A stretch of 64,000 nt of DNA from Topomyia yanbarensis (taxonomy: Eukaryota > Arthropoda > Insecta > Diptera > Culicidae), in NCBI RefSeq assembly GCF_030247195.1, contig NC_080671.1:432326539-432390538 (forward strand), written 5' to 3'. The notes under the pieces are model-generated. The model did no database searches, was not told the origin of the DNA, and worked only from the letters and a program-made list of their open reading frames with translations. Shown piece by piece: positions 22,241-32,737 of this stretch. The position numbers were made by a program, and so were the translations under genes. How positions within the stretch are numbered: the first letter of the stretch is position 1; the number at the start of each line of letters is the position of its first letter.

Positions 22241-24989
22241 TTTTGGTATGGTACATATCAGACACCATAGCGGCCTTCTACAGTATTATGCAATTTTCCC
22301 TCCATTTCTACATAGTTTGCTTCTGCACCTAATGTATACCTCTGACTGCTGAGAGATGGATTTCCTTTAGCCACTGTGCAAGGTTCTCCGTGATAAAACG
22401 CCTAATTACAGAATTCGCATGTCGGGATCTGCCCCGGATACGTAATCAGCGTTTTTTGAGTATGTGAAACTTCATTGGCTTTGATTCCAAGAGTCAGGTA
22501 GGAGTTACTTCAAGGATCTATCCTAACAGGTACCATCTCTCAATTATTTAAAATAAGTTGTTCAATTACGTAATGAGAAGAAAGCCGTGTCAGATCGTGT
22601 AGTCGTACCTCGATTGAATCATCATGCATAAATGTATGTTGACTTTAACTTTTTGCACATATGGCATAAAAATGCAACTTCGATTCATGAAATTTCCTTT
22701 TCTCTCCACGTTGAACATGTTTCAGTTTCTGTTTATATGGAATCAAGAACCGTCGTAGGTGGTCGATGTAGTTAAAGCGACTTTGGTTAGCCAAACATTA
22801 TATTAAACTTTTTTTAAAATAAAGAAACCTTTCCGAAGACATCAAAGTGCCATAACCAACAGTTTCGTCGCAAATACCAATGTCCGGCTTTTTTTTGACT
22901 CCGTCCCACTGTGCGTACGTAGTGAACCTCAGAAGTGGAAGTATTGGTGCCATTCATTCAAGTACCTTTGCCCATTGGCCATTCCAGCTGTCTCGAACGG
23001 GGTGCTCCGCTATCCACACGAGCAAATTGCCTGCCAAATGAAGTATTTTTCGGCAATCGTAGACATTTTCTGCTTACAAACTTTCACAGGGACGTCGAAT
23101 TATGACGAGCAGAGAAGAAAAGGAATGCAGAAAGCAGCCGGAGCTCTGTTTTCACATAAGCCTCGTCATCGAGACCATGTAGTTCCATCAATAGCTGAGT
23201 GTAGCCCCAGTAAAGTTCAGCCGGAAATGAGCCGGAATTCTGGCTGGTTCTAATTAGTATTTCGGCTCCAATGACACAACCGATTCTAACTAGAATCTCG
23301 TGCCGAAATCTTCTGTACAGTGCTGCTACCTTTATGAATAAAAATTAATTCTTGTTGTTTTACTTTATGTCTGCAAAATTTTGTATCGGGAATCCACTAT
23401 ATTGATGAAAGGCACCGTTTTTTCGTGTCATGTGTGTGGTGGTTTAATGAAGCCATTTTCTGAAAAAATTTAGATTATGGATTGGCTGTTTTCTTATTAT
23501 TGAAGTCAATCAACCATATGAAATGCATGGTGAATACTTGTTCTACTTTAAGGCACAATCTCTGTTCAAATTGATCATTTTTACTCATTCGACGACAATT
23601 ATTTTATTTGTCAAAAGTAATGACCACATACTCTTATAAATACAGCAACACTGCCAAACATCATTTCACAATCCCTGCAGTAACATTTCCTATGGTGCAA
23701 GTTGTCAGAATCAACAATCAGCAGTTGAACCTGGAAGATTCTGGCGTAAAATTGGAACTAAAACGACCCCGCCCCCTATTGTCATGTCTTATCTTACATA
23801 TCACCCAAAATTTTAATAGAAAATGCGTAATGGAAAAAAAGGTTACAGTGAATTTAAAGTGATATAATTTGATTTCGTACACCCTTTATACATATTATTA
23901 TTATAATCGAGTTAAATTTAGGGCTACTACTAATTTGGAAACGAATGAAATGCTGCGAACACTTTGGTGAATTACAATATTCCACAACCATAAACTGTAG
24001 GCCCCGACCAGTAATGTGGTGGGCACGTAGGTTAAGTATGTAGCTACACCCCGTTTCGGCGAGAGCTTTACATCACGCGATGGCTGCCACAGAAGAGCCT
24101 CAGTCTCGAGCCTCAAACACGGGAGGAAGTGAGAAAATATCTGTAGGTTAATTTATGCCTCAAACTATTTGAAACACTCGTAATTTAAACGAGAAACTAC
24201 CATCGAAGCAACACCGAAAAAGAAAAACAGTCACTAAATACCTTCTTCCACCGGCCGCGCAGCCGAACCGAACCGAACCGATAAAGCGGAGGAGAACAAC
24301 ATAACCATAAAGCAAATCCACACACACGGGGTAGGCGGCGGCGGCGACGGCTTAAAATCCGTGAACATGTCGAAGATAAACAGACAAAACATACGCTCTC
24401 ATACACACATACATACACACACACAATCACAAATCTCGTTAAAAGGAGCGAATTAGAAGATACTAGTCACCTTCTGTCGATCGCCGATCGGTTCCAGAAG
24501 CTTTTTTTTTGTTGTGCTCCTCTAGCTACGGGTAGAGTGTGTGGCATGTCAGGTATCCGGATCTCTCGATCTGATGAGTTTCGGAGAGTAGCAAGCTGAA
24601 GAGCCGGACTGAGACAGAGCCCTCAAAACGAGGATGATTGATCGTAATCATGCTTGCGGGGTACGTATACGCGGTGGAATGTGTGTTTTGGGTTTGCGTG
24701 TTTGAGTTGCGTGTAGAAACAGAATATAATTTTGCCGTCTTTTGAGGGAATGGGTTGAAATCAATTTTCGTGATTTTTGTTTGTTCAGAGTTTGACAGGA
24801 GACCGAGAGGGAGGAGGGTGTAAAAAACGAAGGTTTTTTTTCGTCCACGTGGTCCCTAATGTGGGGATCCTTAGCTCGATCTCAGGCCGCTTATAAAAGT
24901 TGTATTTTCCTCAATCACCCAACAAGATCGGGGATCTTTCAAGCAGAAAAAATCAGTAAAAATAAATAATGTGGTCGGTATTAATTACA
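22241..24989. other. No recognised gene
   Basis: Short frames only. Around 23216-23310 a GGTTCTAATTAG / CGATTCTAACTAG pair with CGGAAT motifs looks like a decayed dispersed repeat. At 24262-24280 ACCGA repeats a few times and at 24395-24430 there is an ACAT/AC microsatellite. No exon can be supported. Confidence 0.45.
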
Positions 24990-25082
24990 CACAGGAGTTT
25001 TTACTGAGTAAAAGACGAAATTAAATCAGATTTATCGTGGGAAGCAGTCCAACGGTCACCCGATTTTGGTGGAAGTGCAATC
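24990..25082 (+). repeat. ~95-bp dispersed repeat, copy 1
   Basis: Runs from ACAGGAGTTTTTACTGAGTA to GGAAGTGCAATCA and matches 32644-32737 in the same orientation at roughly 85% by eye. Unrelated sequence begins outside these limits in both copies. In this copy the frames contain stops. Confidence 0.75.
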
Positions 25083-25880
25083 ACTTTCGATTTATTTATT
25101 GTTATGATTACTACTGTCTATACCAAAGAAGTACTGAAGAAGTATAGCAACATGAGATACAGGTATGAATTCTGAGTGAAGAAAAAAAAGAGATAATTTG
25201 GACATTATTCATGCAGAAGACAAACCACCAAGAGGAAAAGCAACAAAAAATGTCGAATTGAAAAAAAAAAAACAAGAATGGAAACGATCTGGGACCACAA
25301 TTAAACAATATCGACAGTTTTCGTGACAGGGATATGAAAAAAATTCTTCGTGCTGATATAACTGAAGAAAATCAATAACTGGCCTTCGAATCATCTCACG
25401 AATGGTCAATTCTCAACCCTAGTACATCACTGAAGTCATCACTCCACTCAGACAGGACCATGCGTCCTTCCCACGCATATCTAATTGCCCGTGAAATAAT
25501 TCCCTAGTTGGTCAAACAAGCACCAAATAAACAAAAAAATTTGTCTGCACAGTCCAAAGCAATGTCAGCCCGATTGGCATCACCCGGCGGATACGTCCTC
25601 TCGTACAATTCCATCAAAACAACGGACATTTGTATTCAACAAAATATCTACAACTTTGAAAATTATAACATTAAGACTACTACTTATTTACAACAAAATA
25701 AGAGCGGAAAAAAATGCATAACCAAAGCCACTCACAGAATGCACTGTTGACGAATCACCCAACAAAAATAGGCGATAAAAACGCGAACGAGAAAAGCGAA
25801 GTTACTGTGATAAGGATACACACTGATGTAATCAGCACAAGTCGTCCTATTTCCAATAGACCTACAAAATGTGTGTATTA
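25083..25880. other. No recognised gene
   Basis: AT-rich, with A- and T-runs. Nothing recognisable. Confidence 0.5.
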
Positions 25881-25884
25881 AATT

Positions 25885-26040
25885 GGTGATACTCGTGGTC
25901 GATTAGTGGCCGTATCTGTACGACGAAGACAAGGTTCGAATCTTAGGATTTTTCTCAACCACCAACGGCAAGGATCAAAGGGAACTCAAACTGGCCTCAA
26001 TTTGAGGAATGGCGTATATTTTACAATTTGCGCGAATTTT
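25885..26040 (+). mobile_element. Possible tRNA-derived SINE fragment
   Basis: TGGTCGATTAGTGG (25896-25909) resembles an A box and GGTTCGAATC (25933-25942) closely matches a B box. Their spacing of about 37 bp is right for an internal RNA polymerase III promoter. The flanking sequence does not fold into a normal tRNA (no matching acceptor stem), so it is more likely a tRNA-derived SINE head than a tRNA gene. Length and tail are uncertain. Confidence 0.35.
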
Positions 26041-26544
26041 GCGCTAAATCATATTCAGAGTTGCCAGCACCCTCTCAGATATTAATAAAACTTTGTGTAC
26101 ATGAAGAGTTTGTCATAAAAAGCCACTCTGCCTACTTTGTTTTTTTCTAAAAATGATGTAGACTGTCTTTTGAAAAGGGTCAAATTTTTTTTACCATTTT
26201 TTTTTTCAAATAGCTATAGCTATTTTTTTCAAATAGTCTAAAAATGACAAATCCTATCAAAAAATATTGTAGGAGTGATTTTCACAAAATGGGTCAAATT
26301 TTTGAATCAAAATATTGAAAAAATTGTTCATCGAATCGTACACTGAAAATTTCATTTTTTTTTATTTCAAAAATTTAAAGTTGATTTACAAAAAAACAAC
26401 CATCTTTGATTTGGATGAAATTTTGCAATTATGTTCCCTACCTACTGTCAAAAATTCAAGTTGGGCACTTTCAAGCAAAAAAAGTTATTTGAAAAAAACT
26501 TTTCTTTGTCCAAACAGATTTTTTTTCGAGTGAATTTTTATTCA
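26041..26544. other. AT-rich low-complexity sequence
   Basis: Dominated by T and A runs, with a repeated TCAAATAG(C/T) motif near 26205-26242. The reading frames here are composition artefacts. Confidence 0.55.
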
Positions 26545-28097
26545 TGGTCCATAGCCCAGAGACCAAAACCCAGAATCCCGAGATGAGAATCCAGATTCTA
26601 AAGCCCAGAGTCGAGAGTCCCGAGGAGAGAGACCAAAGTCCAGAGTCGCGAGTCCTTAACCCAAAATACTGAGGCGAGTCTAGAGTCCAGAATCCATAGT
26701 TCAGTGTCGAGAACGCCGAGTCCAGAGTCCATTGCGCAGCGATCAGAATCCAGAGCTCCGAAGACAGAGCTCAGAGTCCAGAATGCAAAGTTCCGAGTGC
26801 AGAGTTCAGTGTTCAGAGCTCAGAGTTCAGATGCCAAAGCCCAGAGTCCAAAACCTAGAGTCCAGAGCCCAAAAACCAGAATCCAGAGTCTAGAATTCAT
26901 ATCCCAAAATACTGAGCCCAGCGTCTTCAGCACATAATCCAGAGCCCAGAGCCCAAAGTCCAGAGCCCCTTACCCAAAATAGTAAGACCAGAGTTTAGAG
27001 TCCAGATTCCAGAGCTCAGAGTCCAGAATCCAGAGTTCAGATTCGATAATCCAGAGTTTAGATTCCATAGACCAGCGACCAGAAGCCAGAGTCCCGAGGA
27101 GAGCGCCCAGAGTCCGGAGCCCAGAATCCAGAGTCTCGAGTGCAGAGTGCATAGTCCATAATTTGGAGTCCACAGGTCGGAGTCCGAAGTCCAGAGTAAA
27201 GACGCAGAACCCATAGCTCAGAGACCACAGTCCAGAGTTCATAGCACAGAATCTCGAGGCGAGAGCTCAGAGTCCAGAAAAAAGAATCAGGAATGCTGGG
27301 TCCAGAGTCCTCAACCCAAATTACTGTGGCCAGAGTCCAGAGCTTTGAGATCAGAATCCAGAACCCGAAGTACTCAACCCAAAATACTGAGGCAAGCGTT
27401 CAGACTTCAGAGCACAGAGCCCAGAACCCAGAGGCCAGAATCCAGAGTCCAGAACCCAGCGTGAAGAGTGCAGCATCCAGAGTTCAAAGTCCAGAGTCTA
27501 CAGCTCAGAGTCCAGAATCGAGAATCCTGAGACCAAAGTTCAGAGTCCAGAGACCTGAATCCTCAACCCAAAATACTGAGCCTTGTGTTCCGAGTTCAGA
27601 GGTTAGAGCCCAGTGTCCAGAGCACAGAGCCCAGAGACCAGAATCCAGAATCACGAGGAGAGAGCGCACAGTCCAGAATCCAAAGACCCGAGTGCAGAGC
27701 CTAAAGTTCACATTCCAGAGTGAAGGATCAAGACCCCAGATACCAGAGCCCATGGTTCAGATTCCAGAGTGCATAGTACAGAAAGTCGAGGCCAGCGCCA
27801 AGAGTCCATCATCCAGCGCTGAAACTGAAGAGTCCAGAATCTAAAGTTCAGTGTCCATGGTCCAGAGACCAGAACCCAGAATCCATGGTCCCGAGGGAAG
27901 AGCCAAGAGTCTAGAATCCAGAGCCCGAGTACAGATTCCAGAGTTCAGAGTCAAGAGTCTAGAGTTCGGATTCCAGAGTTCAGAATCAAGACCCCAGAGA
28001 CCATAGTTCAGAGACCAGAGTCCATAGCACAGAATATCGACGCCAGTACTCGGAGCCCAGAATCTAGAGTCCAGATTTCACAGTCTAGAATCTAGAC
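26545..28097 (+). repeat. Heptamer minisatellite (CCAGAGT)n with higher-order motifs
   Basis: About 1.55 kb built from 7-base units CCAGAGT, CCAGAAT, CCAGAGC and CCAGAGA. Because 7 is not a multiple of 3, every frame repeats the same heptapeptide type every 21 nt (QSPESRV on the plus strand, GLWTLDS on the minus strand), and the units contain no stop codons. This explains long overlapping frames such as 27293-27844. Larger motifs recur on top: CCCGAGGAGAGAG near 26609, 27091, 27251, 27651 and 27889, and CCCAAAATACTGAG near 26660, 26902, 27376 and 27565. Coding is not supported. Confidence 0.92.
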
Positions 28098-28855
28098 TGA
28101 CTGGGTATTTTCGGAATGTTCTTGACGAGTAGGTGCCAGAAATTTATGTCTGACGCCGTGTTGAAATCCAAGATGGCGACTTCCGGATGTAAATTATTAC
28201 GATTACACTTCGGATCTATATCCTACAGCTTCTTACGCGAGGGAGATTCGTGAATAGAATATCGATTCACATCAAGGGATTCCAGATTAGATTTATTGAG
28301 AAAAAAATGTGCTTTTCTCGGGAGCTGAAAGTCGGTTGTATTCAGTTTCATCACATCAGGAACGTCATTTAAAAGAAACAATAATCGGATAAATGTTACC
28401 AGATTTTGCTAGAAGCAAGAAATGCAAGTTAAACGGAGTAAGCAAATGAATCCTAGGCACATGCACTACCGATTTCAATCCCCTCGGTCTGAGTGGTTAG
28501 ATTGCGTTTCTATCAGTGCAGTAAAATGTCATTTCCAAACGAAAATACATGTTGAAAGTGAAACTTCGACTCATTCATTATAATCATACCGCCAATAAAT
28601 CAGTTGAATGCTGCTACCGTCTTCTTTTGAGTCATTTAAAATTCACTGTCAATTGAATAGCAGCTTCCGGTCATTTGACTTTTCTACCTGTTTAGTTTCA
28701 ATTGAGAACCAACCTCATTTCAGCACTGTCTCAGTCTATGGAAGTGAACCATTCCGATGAACCACATTTAAATAAAAACAACTCCGGTCAAGTAATAACT
28801 AATGAGTAATAATACAGGGAAGAAATTATTTTCAATGAAGTTCAATTTTATTTTT
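28098..28855. other. No recognised gene
   Basis: Non-coding. It contains AAGATGGCGACTTCCGG (about 28169-28185), a motif also seen in degenerate form in the arrays at 28.9-29.5 kb. GGTCTGAGTGGTTAG near 28486 resembles a pol III A box, but no B box follows at a suitable distance. Confidence 0.5.
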
Positions 28856-29480
28856 GAATGTGCTGATGATTAACACCATTTTGCAAACCAAGATTACCAC
28901 AAAACAATGAAAACTATCATCACTATGGGTGTCATATGAAAATTGATAGTCAGTAGATGATAGAAATTGATGATTGAAGCCATTTTCAAAACTAAAATGG
29001 TGACTTCCGGTTACCACGACACAGTAAAAACCATCATCAATATGGGTGTCATTTGAAAGTTAGTAGTCAGACGGCGAAGGAAATTGATGATGGACGCCAT
29101 TATGGAAAATTAGATGGCGTCTTGCGGTTATCACAAAACAGTAAAAGCCCCTCATCAATATGGGTGTCATTATGAAATGGCCGCAATCATCAAACTCCAT
29201 CATCTTCTGACCACACCCTTTTTAAATGATGGTTTTTACTGTTTTGTGGTAAAAGGATATCTTCATCTTGGATTTCGAAAATGGCCTCAATCATCAATTA
29301 CTTCCAACCACCACCTATCAAATAATAGCCATATTGATGGTGGTTTTCGCTATTTTGCGGTAACCGGATGCCGGCATTTTGGATAACAAAATGGCCTCAA
29401 TCATCAATTTCCGTCATCTGCTGATCAGCTTTTTTGAAATGATTTCACAACATGGATAGTGGTTTTCACTATTTTGTGTT
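28856..29480. repeat. ~115-bp satellite array that reverses orientation
   Basis: From 28880 to about 29165, units read ...ACCACAAAACAGTGAAAACC..ATCATCAATATGGGTGTCAT..., with starts near 28891, 29011 and 29126. From about 29170 the same units read in reverse complement (GGTTTTTACTGTTTTGTGGTAA near 29227, 29340 and 29460). The switch lies close to 29165. Units also carry a CAAAATGGC/GCCATTTTG motif next to ATCATCAATTT. A single further unit lies at 30900-31075. Confidence 0.78.
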
Positions 29481-30265
29481 ACAGTGAGGACCCATTTTTA
29501 TCAGTACCTTGTTGTATTTTAGGCTGACGAAACGGGATATTTTTTTTGCTTTGATTATAGAGGTTTTAACCTTAAGGTCATTCGCCTCTTTCCGGGTTAG
29601 AGAAATCTTTTTTGGAAAAATCTCTAACCTTATGTGCGGGGTTGGGAATCGGGATATTGACAAAATCGGATATATTTTTTTTTCTTTCTTTTAATCGGTG
29701 TTGGTTTTCAGTTCCTAGACACAGCCTCATAATCCTTTCTGACTATTGAGTATAAATTTCGTGGTCATAAAAATAATAATATTTTTTATTAAGATATAAT
29801 AGATCACAATAGATCTAAATAATGGTCGCAGTGGTTTGTCTCCAACAAAAAAAAATCTTTAAGATTACAAAAATATGGTCAAGAAAGGGGTTATTAAAAT
29901 TTGGCTTGGATCGTCTGTTAGAGCCCATCAAAATTATTTTCATATGAGGCTGGCAAAATCGTAATTATGTGAATTTGTTAATTATTTATTAGTCATAAAT
30001 AATTAAAACTCGAAAGTCTCGATATTTAACAATAAATTCGGCTGTGCCTGAACTAAAAGCCCTAGAGATGTAAATTATTTCTTTTTTTTTTCAAGTATCT
30101 CAAACATTGAACTAAATAATAGATTTTTTGCAGAATTTTTCGTAGGTCAGTTGCTCGAAAAAAATTATCAAAATCCGCAAAAACGAAGTTGAATATTATG
30201 TTGGTCTATAAAATATTCCGAGAGACAGGGATAACTTCTCAACTAGCATAAAAATAGATGATGTG
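29481..30265. other. No recognised gene
   Basis: AT-rich, including palindromic AACCTTAAGGTCA around 29570 and a repeated AGATTT/AGATCT stretch near 29810. No gene seen. Confidence 0.5.
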
Positions 30266-30835
30266 GTTTTTCAGGTCACTGATTACGATTCTGATAATAG
30301 AATTTGAAGATTCAAAATGGCGGCTACACAATGGCAGCTATTTGTGAATTTTGATACAATGAGCATAAAACTCGATTCACGACAGTTTTTGGGGTCGCTG
30401 ACTACGATTCTGATTCAGAATTAGAAAATTCTAAATAGCACCTACAAAATAGCATTCATTTTTACGAAATCGGCAAATTTTGTTACAGTCCGTATAAAAC
30501 TCGATTCACGGGGGTTTTTTGGATCACACAGTCCCCGTGTTGGATCCGCCATTTTGAATTTTACATTTTCGTCGCCAGAATCAGAATCAGCGACCCCGAA
30601 TACCCCCTTGTAAGACATTTTAGGGAAAATATAAAAAACATGAAATTTAGCCAAACACAGTCGCCATATTGGACCCGCCATTTTGAATTTCACATTTCCG
30701 ACATCAGAATCAGCTACCCCGAATACCCCCTTGTAAGACGTTTTAGGCCAATATAAAAAACATAAAATTTAGCCAAGCACAGTCGCCATATTGAATTTTA
30801 CATTTTCGACGTCACAATCCAGAACCAGCGACCTC
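30266..30835. repeat. Second orientation-switching satellite array (~120 bp units)
   Basis: Between 30270 and 30435 the motif GACTACGATTCTGAT..AATTC.AAAATGGCGGC appears twice in one direction. From 30505 to 30835 its complement (CCGCCATTTTGAATTT..ACATTTTCG..CAGAATCAG) repeats three times, with an added CCGAATACCCCCTTGTAAGA segment near 30595 and 30716. Units of the second half are about 120 bp. The layout mirrors that of the array at 28856-29480. Confidence 0.72.
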
Positions 30836-30899
30836 GAAAACCTACAGAATGCTAAAAATAACAGATTTAACAATGAAAAAAAAATTTGCGTCGCAAAGG

Positions 30900-31075
30900 G
30901 TTAATCACCAATTTTTGACATCTACTGAGCATCCCTGTTCAAATAACACCCATATTGGTGTTGTTTTTTTAGTGTTTTGTGGTTACCGAAAGCTACCATC
31001 TTAAGTTTCAAAATGGTCTCAATCATCCATTTTCGTCATAGTCATACAGCCCCTTTCATAGGATATCAACAATGC
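30900..31075 (-). repeat. Isolated unit of the 28.9-kb satellite
   Basis: AACACCCATATTGGTG (30945), AGTGTTTTGTGGTTACCG (30970-30988) and CAAAATGGTCTCAATCATCC (31009) reproduce the order of the reverse-oriented units at 29170-29480. Confidence 0.65.
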
Positions 31076-32643
31076 CGTCATCCTGGATTTAAGAAAAGCT
31101 TCCCTTACCTACTGAACCTCAGACGAGTTCGATTGTTTACCCGATCGTCATTTGACTAGGGTTCACTGGGTCAATTGCTTGCCAGACCAAATATTTCCTG
31201 GTCAAAACTTTTTTTTTTGTTTATATTTCTCTGCAACATCAAATGTGACGGTAAAATATTGCGCATTCTCTAAACCATGGTGTGCAGAACCCCGAGTCAT
31301 TTTCCGTGTTAGGACAATTTCGGATACTTGCGGTGTGAGAGCTAAATTTTCTTTCGTTTGTTTCTGTGTTCAAACCTATACAAAAAATCTCAAGAAATTT
31401 TCAGAATAAAATCGTTGCACGTTGAACTGTATCTCACCACTTTTTGGCTATCTTACGTCGTTCGAAGAACGTGGAATATTTTGTTTGTATTACATTTATC
31501 AAAATGGGCGATACTTCTGCGATAGACATCAAAAATAGCAATGTTCATCCATCTATCAACGAAGATTAGCCACCTTTGGATATATAATAATCTCGATGTA
31601 AGTTATTCCGTTGTGAAAATTGTGCTACTTGTAGTATCTCGGTGTTACAACCGCTTTGACTACCAAAGTTCTGTTCAATAATGGGGAGCGTACTGTCCGA
31701 TTTGTTCCGCTTCCAACGTTCCAGTGAACAGTTAAACGCTGATCAAACGATGCGCACACGTCAAATGTGGTACTCAGTTTTACCGTTTTGGTGAGATCGC
31801 TCACCAACAAATTTATCTTTTGATGCCATTCGCACAAAATGGATGAGCGTACTTCCACTTAGCTCGACGCCATTTTACTAAATTGAACATGGATGTAAAC
31901 ATGCTGTTCCTCGAAAGAATGTGAGATGTTTCAGCGGTTCGTGGAATATTTTCGAAATTACACAGAAAGAAAAGTTTCCGAAATTGGTCGTGGGCAGATT
32001 TTATTTTATAGAGGCTGCTTCGCACAATAGTGCCCAGGTGTCCCGGGGTGTGCAAGGAATTTTCGCTAAAAAAATCTAAAAAAAGCGTTCGTCGATTCAG
32101 TCAATTCCTATACATTAATGCTCTACTTTAGGGATTATTTTCCGAAGTTTTCATTGCAAAATATTGAAAATTGGGCGAGTGGCAGTTAATCTAAGCATCT
32201 CGAAAAAATTCGATGTACACCATAACTTGAAATCTTCTGGACCAAGACTGATGGAGAATAATCAATTCCCACTCTCATTCGGTACGACTTTTACTGAATG
32301 CGATTGCTGGCAATCCAGTATGTTAGCTGTTGATGACTGTTGATTGAAGCATTCAACCTACTATTTCAAGAGGTCTTTCGCACTACAGGCATGTTTTCGT
32401 GATCACACCGTCTATCTCCACTGCCCGGGTTGGCACGTAGACGCGATAGTTCCGTGTAAATAAAACACTCGTCCAGAATGTAAATTTGTTCTACTATGCA
32501 AAGCCCTTCTTTTCGTTTAAACAGAATCTGGGGTGTCAATCAATGCTCGATCTTAAATGTACCCACTAAACAATTAATTTAAACATAAATAATTGTCAAA
32601 TGTTTGTAGTTAATATTTCCCCAAAGAATTATGATTTAAAATG
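31076..32643. other. No recognised gene
   Basis: Frames up to 85 codons overlap on both strands with no domain that I recognise. Nothing can be assigned. Confidence 0.45.
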
Positions 32644-32737
32644 CACAGGAGTTTTGACTGAGTCAAAGACAAAACAATATCAGATTTACCGTGGGAAACA
32701 GTCCGACGGACATCCGATTTTGGAGGAAGAGCAATTA
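32644..32737 (+). repeat. ~95-bp dispersed repeat, copy 2 (open frame)
   Basis: Matches 24990-25082. In this copy a frame from 32600 to 32812 is open through the block and reads TGVLTESKTKQYQIYRGKQS there; the first copy has stops in that frame. It may be an exon-derived fragment or part of an unknown transposon. I do not recognise the peptide. Confidence 0.7.

Noticed and set aside
24262..24280. Telomere-like or satellite ACCGA repeats
   Set aside because: Only about three units long, within general noise.
27293..27844. 183-codon open frame as a repeat-protein gene
   Set aside because: The heptamer satellite lacks stop codons in all frames by composition; neighbouring frames on both strands are equally open.
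28480..28575. tRNA gene at GGTCTGAGTGGTTAG
   Set aside because: An A-box-like word is present but the only B-box-like word is about 70 bp away and no cloverleaf forms.
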